A stretch of 64,000 nucleotides of DNA from positions 1 through 64,000 of the forward strand of contig JABANP010000087.1 of the NCBI GenBank assembly GCA_013115135.1, read 5' to 3'. The DNA is from Perkinsus olseni. Lineage: Eukaryota > Perkinsozoa > Perkinsida > Perkinsidae. The notes beneath the pieces are model-generated. The model was not told the DNA's origin and did no database searches. It was given only the letters and a program-made list of their open reading frames with translations. A program made the translations under genes and the position numbers. This document shows, piece by piece, positions 46,100-57,463 of the stretch; the first letter of the stretch is position 1; the number at the start of each line of letters is the position of its first letter.

Positions 46100-47937
46100 T
46101 GTCGCCTAGCATAGTAGTCGAAGTCATGACCAGCTGGCCTGTCGTAGGTGATATCTGTCTCGTTGGAGGGTCCACCCTCCAGCGAGTCTCCATTCATCAT
46201 ACTAAACGAACCCGCCGCTTTTCTCCGTTTTCTCGACTGCCTAGTACGCCCGCCTTGAGATCTGAAAAAAGGCAGCGTACCGAAGTGCGACAAACTGTCT
46301 GATTGCACTGCATATCAGGCTGATATTATCAGCACTACAGGGAGTCCCTAGCTGAGCACATCGGCAAGAGTCTAAGCCGGAACCGGTGTTAGACTATAAA
46401 CTCACACACACGGAGTCTCACTGACCGTCATAGAGTCACCGTCATGTGAGTGACCGATAGTCATCCCTTTGTATGCGACACCAGTAAAAGTTGAGACCGA
46501 TCCTTACAAGTCAGAAGATAGCTGTCGCCGCCTTCCTGAGCCTTTGCGGAACCCCTTTCCTGCCCCTCGAGGGCGCCTTGCTACGACGTCCGAGTCGTCG
46601 AGTCGATTCGGGGACCGATGGCTGGACAAGATCTCCTCCTGAGGCAAGGAGAGATAAACTGACTCCCCCGGCGAAGGAATACAGAACAAACCCCTCGTCA
46701 ACACTCCAGACTGCCGACCGCGCGAAACTCGGCCGAATATATCAGTCACGACAGCAGAGGAGTTCTAGCCCCTCAGTATACAGCGAATGCCTTCACACAA
46801 CGCAGGACAGTACCAACAAGCCGAGCGAGCCCGGAGAGCCCACCTGGGGTATTGTGGTGGAGTAGGCCATTGGCGGCATATCGTGCAAGGGTCCATTGTC
46901 ATAATCACCTTCGGGAGCCCTGTAGCGGTACGGGTCTGGCTCATCCCACGGCCGCATATCCTCTCTATACGGATACTCTTCTATTGGCGGTTCATCCCAA
47001 GGCAGAGGAGGAGGCCCTGACCACTCAGGATACCGCCGCCTCTGACGCTCAAGGGAGACATCTCGCTCCTCCCAGTCAGGTCGGCCCGCGTGGGTTGACT
47101 GAGGAAAAAATACCGCGATCGTCCCGCAATCTCCATCGTATGTGAGTAGCCGACCCAGCACTGTATGATAAATTCACGCTCTATTGCCCAAGTCCATCAT
47201 GCTCAGCTCTGTAGAAAAACTTGCAGTTACAAAAAAACGTCTACTTCAGAAACATTCGTTTATTATAACATTTAACATTGTCTACAGAAATACTTGCTAC
47301 ACCGAGTCATCTATGGTCAACCTAGAGGTGCGCTCGTGCGTTCCGCCCTGTACCCAAGCATAGCCACCTACCGTTGTGAGCCTAGTGTCGTCACATGGGT
47401 GGCCTTCTGTGAGCGGCGGATGAACATCATAAAATGACCGAGGCATCGCATCTTCTCTGGGAGGTTCACCCTGAAAGGGATCCTCCCACACACCCATCCA
47501 TATGCTAACATCCCAAGACCTACATCTTCCCACTCTCCACCATCATCAGATGCTTCATCATCCTTCACCTCCTGCCAATCTTTATACCACTCCTTCTTGA
47601 ACTCGTCCCACTTCCATTCGTACCACCACTTCTTGCCATCCCCCCACGAGCCCCAGCTGTCTCTACCCCAGTCGCCATCCTCCTTATTCGTGTCAGACTT
47701 ATGAGCCTCTTCCCGTTTCTCAGCCGAGTGCCTCAGCCGCTCACCCCAGCCGTCGGCTTCGTGGCCTTGAGAATCCTTCTTAGGTGCCGTCCACGAGCTA
47801 GAATCAGCTGCGTTGTGTTGCTTAGTGAGATGGTCCCATCCTGTGCGTTTGCTCTCCTCAGGGGCGGCTTTAGCTACTGATGTTGCTGACTCAGCGGCAG
47901 GAGCCCTGAGACACAAAGGCCGCTCTTCCCTGTCCAT
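46100..47937 (-). CDS. Trp/Asp/Pro-rich low-complexity protein
   Basis: Not a family I recognise. The ATG at 47937 (MDREERPLCLRAPAAES) opens an acidic, Trp-rich exon (DWGRDSWGSWGDG, WYEWKWDEFKKEWYKDW). A 53-nt GT-AG intron after GGEWED leads to GEPPREDAMPRSFYDVHPP. A later exon (about 46853-47100) is Pro/Tyr/Asp-rich (YPEWSGPPPLPWDEPP). Further exons are Arg/Gly-rich (GAGKGFRKGSGRRRQ) and end in a basic stretch (TRQSRKRRKAAG) near 46.1-46.3 kb. Such composition suits an unstructured nuclear or RNA-binding protein, but that is inference. The 3' end is approximate. Confidence 0.6.
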
Positions 47938-48362
47938 AAAACACAGATGAGACAGTATGTCATGGCCGTTTTCCTGCCGAACTAGTCGGCTCCATCAGAA
48001 GATCTTCCGCGTTATGTCATCTCAAGATATGTGCAACTCTCGGGTTTCCACGCTTTTCACAATTGCTATCCGCTCAACACTTGGCAGAAACTTGATGCTC
48101 CTCTACAAATTCGCTTGGGAGCGCTATTTTTCGCTCTGCCTTTCACTTCACCAGAACCGCAAGAGAACACATCAAAATTCGGGCGGATCGTACGGATCAG
48201 CACAAGGGCAATAGGGGGCGTCCAGACCCAAGCAGTCTCGCTATTCGTAGATTGAGAAGCACACATATACTTATTGGTTATAATCTTACTCCATCGTGAA
48301 CCATCGGTATCACTACGTCGGCAGGAGACCCCAAGGGAAGAGCCGTCCGAGAGCCCCCTTAC

Positions 48363-49053
48363 TTAATCGGCACGGCCGGGCTCTGCGCGTTGCTGGAGGT
48401 CCAGGCCTCTGGTCCCACCAGCTTCACTGCTGATTCGGTCGACACGGGCGTCTGACAATCCAACTGTGGCACCGCGCAGCGCAGCCCTTTTCTATCCTAC
48501 CGAGGCGGAGCCCGTCTTCAAACCGGCCAATGCCTGGGCCCTAGCTGCTTCCCGAGCACGCTCCGCCTGACAGGAGCGAGGAGCCACATTTGGGAGGAAC
48601 CAGTAGGTGCGTCGCGCAGATATGGGAAGAGTAGAAGATAAAGGATGCCATCTTCTGTCTATGGCGGGCCCATCAATTTTTGAGGTGGCAAGCCCGGGAG
48701 TCGTTCAATTCGGTTGCGAAAAGCCTCATATTATATCATCCGCTATAGCGGAAGAGTCTAGTTATGCAAGTGAAGAGCGAGAACGACGCATCCTTCTAGA
48801 GGCTAGTTGCCGTGGTGGCAACAATAACATTAATATCTTCTTCACTTCGAACCTCGAGGCTGTCGAGGTTACATGAGCACTGATGCGCTCTCCCGAGATG
48901 CCGGGAATTAGTCAGACCCGATTCCCCCAGAGGCAGACACACCTCACGATTCATTTCCTCTTCGTCGAAGCGTTGAGCAGATAACTTAGAGTCCACCACC
49001 TCCTGCTTCGTCTTGAGCCACGATGATGTGAAGGATATCTGGTACACCAACAA
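48363..49053 (-). CDS. hypothetical protein, C-terminal exons
   Basis: Two well-formed exons are clear. 48504 to about 48572 reads QAERAREAARAQALAGLKTG, ending at GTAGGA. About 48363-48467 reads LDCQTPVSTESAVKLVGPEA and on to a TAA stop at 48363. Upstream, about 48900-49053 is open with SWLKTKQEVVDSKLSAQRFD, probably an earlier exon. The start is unknown and no domain is recognised. Confidence 0.5.
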
Positions 49054-49766
49054 AGCCTCCCTTTTCGACGAATGAACGCCCGTTGCGGGTAAACAGGCTG
49101 ACTGAAGCTAGTCCACGCCGTGGACTCCGCGGCAGGCACGGAAACTTACAAGCTAACCTGATACTGCAAATTTTCGGACGCTGTCGGAGTGCTATAAAAC
49201 CCGGGATTTCTCCTATACCCAAGCAGGCGTGGAAGACGGCGTCCCTCTTACGTTAACAAGCATCTCCTTCTCTGTATTAACCACCATACTCCTCAGAAGG
49301 AGTCGTCCTCTCTTATCAACCCAACCAGCGTTGATGAGATGGTCTAAGTCCCCTTGGAGATCGAGGAGGCCCGTCCACCCCCTGAGCGATGACGGATAGG
49401 ACTCCTACAAGGTACGAGCCCTACACTGTTGGCTGCTGTTGGGTGAAGGTGGTCGGGCCGTACCGGATGATGGACGTGCTCGGGCACCTGACTCGAGCTA
49501 GTATAAGTGGAAAAAGGGATACTCATGTACTCCACGAGTATATGTGAGTACATGTACTCATGAGTGTGCCGTACCCAGATCGCCAATTCTGTCCCGAATT
49601 CTCACAATTTTGCGTCTGTTTTCACACTATTGAAGCTGGATAGATTCAAGCTGATCTCAATGTTCTTCTCTCTCGAAGGCCGTCTATCTTTCCCCCTTTT
49701 GGTTCCTTCGCGGATTCCCATAACCATATATTACTCCACCCTACCCCCTCGTGTTGTGACACCGCA

Positions 49767-49894
49767 GGTCGACCCCTACTACTTTAAATTCGGAATCCAC
49801 AGCATCACCTGCCGCCGCAATCCTTCAGGATGCTGCCGCCACAGTTCTGCTGCTGATTCTGAAGAGACCAGCTCAAGCGTTCGTTGCGAAGTAA
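49767..49894 (+). CDS. possible terminal exon of a plus-strand gene
   Basis: After the acceptor ACCGCAG the frame reads STPTTLNSESTASPAAAILQ and then a hydrophobic segment TVLLLILKRPAQAFVAK before TAA. The upstream exons are not resolved. It is based on composition only. Confidence 0.3.
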
Positions 49895-50036
49895 GCCTCC
49901 TACGCTGGTTGTCTGCTTCGACCAAGACGTTAACCGATAACCAAGTATCCTGCGCCGTGCTCGCCTGGCCCGTCCCCGCGTAGAAGTAGCTGCACAGATG
50001 GTGAGAAACTCGCTACCACAACCGACGGCTCACCCT

Positions 50037-50597
50037 CTAGGGTAGATCTGCAGACGATGTTTGCACTTTCTCTCGGAGTCCCAGATCTGCTTGCCGAGCA
50101 TCATAGCACTCTGTGGGCCGAACCTCGATCGAGGGTCCCGAGCCAGGCAAATCACCTATCACGAATTGGGAGATGTCGTTCCCTTGCGCAACGTGACGAT
50201 TGTAAATTTTCAGTTTTTTGAACGGAAAAATAGCCATTTTGTGGCAAGTATAGGAGATGGTGTCCTCGAGGCTACGGCTTTTCTCAAGGCAGCGGTACCT
50301 GCTCCGTTTCGTGGGCGCGTAGAGGCGGTAGGATCTCCTTCATCTCCTCGGAATACTCGATGTTGGTTGTGGCCACTGAAAGAAGTCATCATTGCACAGA
50401 GGATAGTCTACAACGTTATCACACGAGAGGTAGGTGGTTCGATCCCTCCCCTCACCATTACCCGTAGTGGATCCCCTCCACTGCCCAGTATCGGTCCAGT
50501 TACTCGCATCCTCCCCTCCAACAGGCGGCGGCGGAGGGGGAGGAGGAGGGAGCGACTGCTTCTGCTGTTGGGGTCGACGGGGGTACTTAGGCGTCAT
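50037..50597 (-). CDS. polyproline hypothetical protein
   Basis: The ATG at 50597 opens MTPKYPRRPQQQKQSL followed by nine prolines. A donor after GSTTGN leads to an exon VATTNIEYSEEMKEILPPLR ending ETEQ|GT. The last exon (to TAG at 50037) reads DISQFVIGDLPGSGPSIEVR. Intron phases fit for the first junction and are less sure for the last. A 218-codon plus-strand ORF overlaps it but has poorer composition. Confidence 0.45.
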
Positions 50598-50967
50598 CTT
50601 TCGTTGCCCCACAGAGCCTTTGCCGCCGCCAGTGATACCTGTTCAGTAAACCTGCTGTCAGGAAAGACTCGTACTTTTTCGGAAAAACTTCAGGAGTTCA
50701 GCAATCAGCGCTTTTGAACAGGCTGCTAGACAGTCCCGAGAAAAGACCAAGACCATCCACTTGCCCGCCTTTTGTGGGGCCCAATGTCCGAGCGACTGAT
50801 CACTCGGGTGCAAAACAAAACCGCAAGCTCGAGTTCACTTCAAAATTTGCCAGGAAACTATTTCCGTCATTCTACCAGTCAATAAGCGCACTTTTTTAAC
50901 CTGTAGCGCCCGACGGCCGGCGCCTGTCCAACCTCTTTAAGGGTCGTGAGCGGGGTGACACACATGC

Positions 50968-52681
50968 TCACTCGATGCCGCATATTTCCCGAGCGCATTC
51001 ATTCTTCACCCGATGATTCGGAAGAGTCTCCCAGCTCGGAGTAGTACTACCCGTCTTAGCTTGCTTGGCAGCATCACCAGTCAAATCAACGACATCTCCC
51101 TGCTGTTTCGTCCCATCTTCCCCTTCTCGCTGTGGGCTCGCTATGGCCAACCTACACGCCCAACTGCAGTGCCATCGTCGTCGTCCCTTCCTACTTCCAC
51201 TGAGGCACATCAGACCGCGCTATCGCCTGCTTGTACATGTCCGCCATGGCCGCCCTGTCCAACTGGGGTGTCTCGGACTCCTTTTTCTTAGGGGTACTTG
51301 TAGCCTGCGTTACCGCCGGTCCCCGAAGCTCTCCCAAGGGCTGCCGACTGCTGGGCGATTTCTCCTTCTCCGGCCGCTGCTGCGGTTTCGCTTCGCCGAC
51401 ACTCACAGCCTCCGGGATCTTTCCTCGGGCCGAGGGGGGTCTGGTTGGCATTGGATTTCCCCTTCTTCTTTTGCCCTCTGCCTCCCTTTCCACCGGCCTT
51501 GCGCTGGTCGAACCTGTTCATCGCCGCCGCTTTTGGTGCCTCCACCGCAGGCACAGAGCTAGGAGAGTGCGAGGCGTTCCTCCCTCTGTATTCTATTGTG
51601 GGGATATCCTCAAGTATGCTCTGCTGCTGCTGCTGCTGCTGCTGTTGAACGGCCGGACGGCCGCGGTACCGATCGTACGTATCCATCACGCTGGTCGAAG
51701 GCCCTCCTTTGCCTCCCACAGGATGCTGAAAGGGACGCCGGACGGGTACTGCGCGGCAACCGGCTGGACCATAGAGTTGACGGGATACGGAGGACCTGTC
51801 GGTCTGCCAGTGGTGGGGAACTGTGCAACAGGTTGCTGCGCTGTGGGTAGGGGTTGGTGGTACTGCTGGGATGGGCCTGGATTTACCATCCCCTGTGGAG
51901 CAAAGGGCGCTTGCTGCTGTGGTTGGGGCGGTGGACGCGCCTGTTGTTGTATGGCCATACCCTGAGGGTTTATAGAACCTTGTGGTTGTGGTTGGGGTAG
52001 AGCCAGAGGTGCCGGCTGTTGCTGTCGTACGGGTAGCGTAGGGGTACCGACAAATCCTCGTCCCTGTGATTGCAGTGGAGGGAGAGTCTGGCGCTGTGGA
52101 GGCATGGTCATGGCTTGTGGACCGATAGCCACTTGCTGCTGTTGTGGTTGGGGAGGAGGGGAAGGCCCGGCTGCTGCGGCTGCTGCTGCTGTTGTTGCTG
52201 CATCGCAATGGCCTGCGCGGTCGCCACGACCTCCTGTTGCTGCCGAGCGAAGTGCTGCTGTACCTAAGAAGACTTCATACAGTCGGTGTTGTGGCATGTC
52301 GCTATCATCTAGAAGACGAGTCGTCCACAAAAGTACGACCATGAACCCTATAAACGCTGCTGCGGCGGGTGTTACCCAAACGCCTTGCAGCAGAGACTAG
52401 AGGAGAGATCCTCTCCCCTGGAAGGCCACGATAGTATAGATCCAGCCATGCAACAGTCACAACCCGATGAGGATTTCTATTTGAATCTATCCTTCGAACA
52501 CCTAGGAGGAGTACTTTCCCCAAGGATCTATCCGTCTTACCGCAGCAGCATACTGGCGTTGGTAGACGACCATCGCCTGCTGGTACTGCATCAACGCCTC
52601 CGCCGGGTCTGCCGAGTACTGTATACCACCGCCTGGTTGTTGCTGCTGCTGTGACGGCGTCGTACCGCCATAGCTCGCCAT
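50968..52681 (-). CDS. Gln/Pro-rich protein with polyglutamine runs
   Basis: The ATG at 52681 opens MASYGGTTPSQQQQQPGGG. Exons continue through ARQQQEVVATAQAIAMQQQ, a long Pro/Gln region, a 44-nt intron after VNSM, a nine-glutamine run, and Lys/Gly-rich (GGKGGRGQKKKGKSN) and Ser/Pro parts. The end is WETLPNHRVKNECAREI with a stop at 50968. Within the Gln tract near 52165 the frame must shift by one base, with no fitting intron, so either a repeat-length error or a break is present. No domain seen; a nuclear scaffold-like role would be speculation. Confidence 0.6.
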
Positions 52682-53195
52682 GGAGGGAGGGTGAGAGGGG
52701 AGGCGACGACGCCTGGGGTGACCATCAACGCATCCACCCAGGCAACGCAACAGGCAAAGTTTGACACGATCGAGACAATGGCGAACTCCGATAGGATGGA
52801 GTTGGACAATGGTATCCTCGAATGGTAGGACAGAACCAGCAGAAGGAAGACAAGAGGGGCTAATATGGGCAGTTGAAAGGAGATTCAGAAGAACCGAAGA
52901 GGAAATTAAGGGTCACACAGAACCGCGTCACCGAGCTGCTGTACAGCATCTCGAGTTGAACGTGCTGATGGCAAGCAACGGAGGTGCCGTTTGTCCCTCT
53001 ACTCCCTCTCCCCTCCAATTACCGGCCATCCCCCAAGGGCCCTTCTCTGTTCACTACCAACGCAAAACTACTGCTGTGGACGTAGTAATCTAGTATACGG
53101 GCAATAAAGCTGCTTCGCCGCTGGAATAATATCAAACTTATGACAACTGGCTGATTCAGGGGAATGGTATTGAACAACAACTACTGTGACTTCTG

Positions 53196-54282
53196 CTAGC
53201 TCACCCATTGCAATGACAATGACGTGCAACACCTGCAAGGATACTGAATCGAAGAACGCCTTCGACGTGTCCTACATAGTCCACATCGGTCGCACTTCCT
53301 GTGATGGCAAGGACATGACCGTCCGCTGGCTGCCGTCCAAAGTACATTACCACGCCTATCGCGCACTGCCTGAACAACACCAAAAGGATGAGGACCGCTG
53401 CGGGGCCATGGTGATAGTAGTAGCAGCAGTCGCGGGAAAACGCCGCGGCAGCAACGGGAGACATCTTGGCGTGTAGGAGGCGAGCTGGCGACGTAGAGGG
53501 TTGAAGCCAATACATGAACAAAAGCCGACTCCTCTGCTGAGCGGCTATGCGACGTGCCTTCCCGAAAATTTCGCCTTTTCGGTAACGGATTGGGGTCCCA
53601 TTTCACACCACTGGCCAACACTCAAGCTTACCGTCCTGTAGTCGCCGTACTTGTGACCAGTTGCTGATGCAGAACTACTATGCTGCTTCGCGGACGAGGT
53701 CTGAACGTTAAGGAAAAGAAGTAACTCCACTCACAAGTCCTTGAGAATCAGTCTTACCGATGCACTAGAGGAAGAGTCGTCCTTGACAGAAGTGGCGGTG
53801 GCCATCTTCTTCATCTGTTCCATGTCCTTGGACATGCTCCTAGTCCGCCGCCGCGTGAGCACCATCGGCTCTTGCTTCACCTCCACCACTTCCTTCTCCG
53901 CCGCTCCGCTCTCGTTCTGGCCAGACACCGCCTACCGCAACAGCTACTATCATGTCGACTGTGCGAAGACGCCCACCTCCAATGGTCTCGCTGCACTCCG
54001 GCGTGTCGTTCGCCGCGCACTCGCACCCACAGACTTGGCCGTCACGTCGTTTCCGCTCGGCGCAGTGCTGCTAGCCGCCGCAATTTTCGACGTCGTCTCC
54101 GACAAGTTTTGTGCTGCAGCCACCTTGGCAACCGCTGCAGCAGCCGCTAGGGCCACCACGTTGGGAACGGACGGGACTTCCGCGGGCGGAGGGTTTTGGA
54201 AGGGAGGAGGAGATGTGGCAGACAGGACAGACGCTACGGCAGGGCAGACGATTGGCCCCCCGGCCTGATAGGAAAAGTCCAA
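53196..54282 (-). CDS. Cys-module protein A (C-terminal CxCHHRKCxxCxxCR)
   Basis: Four exons: 54282 to about 53990 (MDFSYQAGGPIVCPAV, then Ala-rich), about 53928-53753 (NESGAAEKEVVEVKQEPM, a basic RRRTRSM, ending SSSSAS|GTAAGA), about 53700-53630 (TSSAKQHSSSASATGHKYG), and about 53355 to the TAG at 53196. The last exon carries SCPCHHRKCDRCGLCRTRRR and a second cluster PCRCC. The spacing C-x-C-H-x-[RK]-[RK]-C-x-x-C-x-x-C-R recurs in the next gene upstream. Probably zinc-binding and, from the basic stretches, nuclear; both are inference. Confidence 0.6.
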
Positions 54283-54439
54283 TATTATGAATGAAGGTGA
54301 TCGCCTCTCACTTGGTCCGAGGGCGTCGCCGGCGTCTTGACGGTCTTGCGAGTCTTAGCCGTTTGTGGGTAGGGGGTCGGGTCCGCGCACTGGCAGTGTC
54401 GTGTTATACCTGAGCTTTTCTGTAAGTGACAAGCATGAG

Positions 54440-55075
54440 CTAAAGATTCTCATGAAGACGATGATGGCTATGATATGATGCTCTCCTACACTGCTGACAC
54501 TTCATACACCGTCTCTGGTGGCAACCACACTTCACTTCACCCATGCTTGTATAACTGATCCCTGGGATGCGGGGTGCCGGGATTGAACCTCCGGTCTCCG
54601 TCTGTAACCCGGTTGTTGACGATATCCCCCGGTAGGCAACTGCAGCACCAGCGGCACTCAGAGCACTCAGTGAGTTGGCCAGTACAACGCTATTATTCTA
54701 TCAACCCCAGTCCCGACTATTTCCTCAGAATATTTTACAACTTCCCAGTGATACCCCCTTGTTCTCACCAGGGCCGCCTTCTTCGGTCTTCATGGCTTTC
54801 AGTGGGATGGGAGTCTCGCTGAGGCCCTCTCCTGGACGCTTCCTCGACGATGCACCACCTACACAGCCTCTCTACAACACAGGCTGGTAGCCATGCCCCT
54901 ACCCTCTCCGATGCAGATGCAGTGCAGCGCGACACAGTTACCGCACACGACGCCTGAACAGCACAAGTGGTACATCCGAGGCGGCGGAATGTCAAAAAAT
55001 GGTGACCGGTCATCAACCGCACTCTACTCGGGGACGAGAATGCTACGTCGAGGATGATCCGTCCTCGCGGCCCAT
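54440..55075 (-). CDS. Cys-module protein B (two cysteine modules)
   Basis: The ATG at 55075 opens MGREDGSSST. After a very short putative intron the frame reads SPFFDIPPPRMYHLCC and then module 1, VCGNCVALHCICIGEGG. The next exon (GGASSRKRPGEGLSETPIPL) and a long intron lead to the last exon from about 54641. This ends with module 2, KCGCHQRRCMKCQQCRRAS, and a His-rich tail (YHSHHRLHENL), stop at 54440. Module 1 matches C-x-x-C-[VL]-A-[KL]-H-C-x-C of the next gene; module 2 matches gene A. Introns 2 and 3 keep phase; the first (25 nt) is the weak point. Confidence 0.55.
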
Positions 55076-55596
55076 GGGTGATGGTGATGTCAACTCCTTC
55101 AAGACTCGGCGTATGTAGCTCAGTGTTGGCGCAACATAGACAGGATTAGTGTATTCTGTGGTATCAATATATCAATTATGTACTTCGAATGGCATTATAG
55201 TATTATTTAATATCAATTAATATCACTATGCATATCGCTAGGCGTGTTTCGGGTGGCCCTTTGGTGGGTGTACAATAAGGATGTGATGATCTCATTGTTT
55301 GCCTTGTGCCGCCGCAATGACGATTTGAGAGTTGTTGGGATACCTTCCGAAGGACTTTCTTACCGGCTTATGCCGTGCGTCCGACATATTTTAATATCAA
55401 TACTAATTAATAATAGGTATTACAATAATATATCAAAAGTTAATATATAGTTATCCACAACATCACATCAGAAATGCGGCGTGCGACGGCAAGACAAGAC
55501 TCATTCCATTCTCCACTTTCATGCAGCGGGCTATATACGATATACTCCAATATGCTTTCACAGGGGGTATGCATGAGAAGACGGCGATGTGTGGTA

Positions 55597-56098
55597 CTAC
55601 ATACGGGTATCGAGAGCACACTGACTACATCGTTTGCTGCTGTTGCTGTTGCAGCGGCATGTGGGGGTGGTTGTATTCTCCTTCTTAATTCCTAATTTGG
55701 CTTGGACCTAGTGAGAGCAGAGAATGACTACTCATCCTTTCCGAGCCTTCCCGAGGTACATCCGAGCCGAAGCCACCTCGGCGACAAGTGCAATGCTTGG
55801 CAAGACATTTTCGACAATTTTTGCATCGCTTCGCTCGGCCGCGGCGATCGACTGAATATTTATGATGCTGATTGACGGTAAGCAAGAGGCCTCACCACAG
55901 TCGCTGCACTTCGCCACGGGCCATTGGACTCCCATACCGAACGAGTACTGATGGACCTTGGTGCCTGAAAATTGGGGAAGGCGTGGTATGGGATTTTTCA
56001 TGCATGCAGGAGTTGAGCGATGCAGCGATACCACCACTCTTACTGGCTGGGAAATGGGGCAACCCGCTGGAAGTATTCGAGGAATCACCAATCTTCAT
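55597..56098 (-). CDS. Cys-module protein C (two cysteine modules)
   Basis: Exons 56044-56098 (MKIGDSSNTSSGLPHFPA), 55896-55964 (STKVHQYSFGMGVQWPVAKC), 55732-55851 and 55597-55691, joined by GT-AG introns of 79, 44 and 40 nt with matching phases. Module 1 is KRCKNCRKCLAKHCTCRRGG; module 2, in the last exon, is TCRCNSNSSKRCSQCALD. If the last intron is not removed the protein stops at 55685 and lacks module 2. The order of the two modules is the same as in protein B, about 640 bp downstream on the same strand. Earlier exons upstream of 56098 are possible. Confidence 0.55.
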
Positions 56099-56423
56099 CC
56101 TCGGACAGGAGGTGGGGAGAGTCTCCACTCGATGAGCCGTTCCATGGCGATACGTGATAGTCACTAGACCAGTAGCTGAAACCACAGCGCGATTAGACTA
56201 ACACGTCATCGTACACGTTTGGCAGCCCACCATCCCGAGTTCTATTCCCACGAGCTGCGATCAGCACAGTCATTACCTGTCTGGTTATTCGTTATTCTTG
56301 CCCTACACCAGACCTCATCTTCTCCAGGCGCATTCTCCTGCCCCGCCAACACAGACACTGGGCACCCAGGATCAGCCGCTATCTGATGACCGCGCGCCAC
56401 GAAATTGCCGAAGACTCCGCATT

Positions 56424-56790
56424 CTAATCTCGACGCACCCTTTTTGACCCCATGACTGCTCGGGGACTCAGCAGCCTAGCCAGCTTGACCCCGATATCAC
56501 ATCCCATCGTCTTGGCCGAGGCGTAGGTATCGATCCACTGGGCATAGACGAACCTAAGCGAGTGTGATAGGGGAGGATGTGCTCTCCTCCGTGAACTCGA
56601 GCGAAGCAGAGAAGAGCGTGCGTTCGACGATACCCTCCAGCAGGCGGACTGTATCGTCGACCCCACGCTTGGAACTGGGACGGAACGCATAACCGGCGAA
56701 CAAGAGGATCAGTCTAACAGCATGAGTAACCTTGCGAGCCCCAGAGAGTATGTTCGAGTTTCTCGAATGCAATTATATCACGCCCATGGC
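56424..56790 (-). CDS. hypothetical protein, two exons
   Basis: The exon from about 56750 reads KVTHAVRLILLFAGYAF and GVDDTVRLLEGIVERTLF. After a GT-AG intron of about 40-60 nt the frame continues FVYAQWIDTYASAKTMGCDI and ends SKRVRRD at 56424. It has helical, mixed hydrophobic/charged composition. No family recognised; the start is uncertain. Confidence 0.45.
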
Positions 56791-56881
56791 AGCGGAATTT
56801 GAGGTTGAAGCGAGCTGCTCGCAGATTGGTTAAATTAGGTAACCGTCACTTCTCCTGCGGGGACGAGAGTCGCCGCCCATA

Positions 56882-57463
56882 CTACTTCGGCATTCGAACA
56901 GATTCCTCAAATCCGAGAGCCTGGAAGAACCCAATGGCCTTCTGATCAACGCTGCTGATAACCTCCGTGAAACCTACGAAAGGAGTGGTACGAGTAGTGT
57001 GTGCAAGCCTACACCACTACCTTCATGGACCCACTGTTGCATCAACGTATGCAGCAGACTCCGACCGTACCCCGAACCACGGTAGGCCTCTGCGGTCGCG
57101 ATATATGCCAACTCGATGAAGCCAAACTTATAATGACGTGCTGGAGAGAAGAGAGCTCTCAATGCCAAATTACCACGACAATCAACGAGCGATTCTCATA
57201 GTATCGTGATGGTTGCAGATCCATTAATACCAGACAACTGGAGCACCGACTGAAAGCGCGAATTTCCCAGAAACTCAGAGAGGTACAACATCGGTCGTAG
57301 CGAGAGAGTCGGCGCGAGCCTCCATTCGGTTTGGACGGACAACGGCGGACAAAGCACGTGAACTCTCGATGGGGCACAATGCTTCACCGGTAAATTCAAG
57401 AATGCACCCGAACCTCCTAGACTCGAGCCTCCTTCGCGGCCGAAGGAACTCCTCGCGCTCCAT
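56882..57463 (-). CDS. GNAT-family N-acetyltransferase
   Basis: The ATG at 57463 opens MEREEFLRPRRRLESRRFG. Later exons give LSLRPMLYLSEFLGNSRF, then the acetyl-CoA loop YIATAEAYRGSGYGRSLL (R/Q-x-x-G-x-G) and the C-terminal GNAT strand VDQKAIGFFQALGFEE with a stop at 56882. This pattern, an acidic/aliphatic strand before YRGxGYG and A-IGFF-x-x-x-GF near the end, is typical of GCN5-related acetyltransferases. At roughly 150 residues it is a stand-alone domain. Substrate unknown; one middle intron junction (after QLS) was placed by signal only. Confidence 0.72.

Noticed and set aside
50385..50460. tRNA-like stretch with GGTTCGATCCC
   Set aside because: The B box is good, but no acceptor or D arm pairs; it overlaps exons of a minus-strand protein gene.
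50061..50717. 218-codon plus-strand ORF
   Set aside because: It is probably a shadow of the minus-strand polyproline gene, which has splice-linked exons; its second half is arginine-rich antisense of proline codons.
53186..53476. Plus-strand 96-codon ORF with a CxxC motif
   Set aside because: It is antisense to the last exon of Cys-module gene A, whose exons and phases fit better.
54570..54625. tRNA-like sequence with a B-box-like GGTTCAATCCC (minus strand)
   Set aside because: It cannot form a proper anticodon stem or D arm and lies inside a coding exon of Cys-module gene B.
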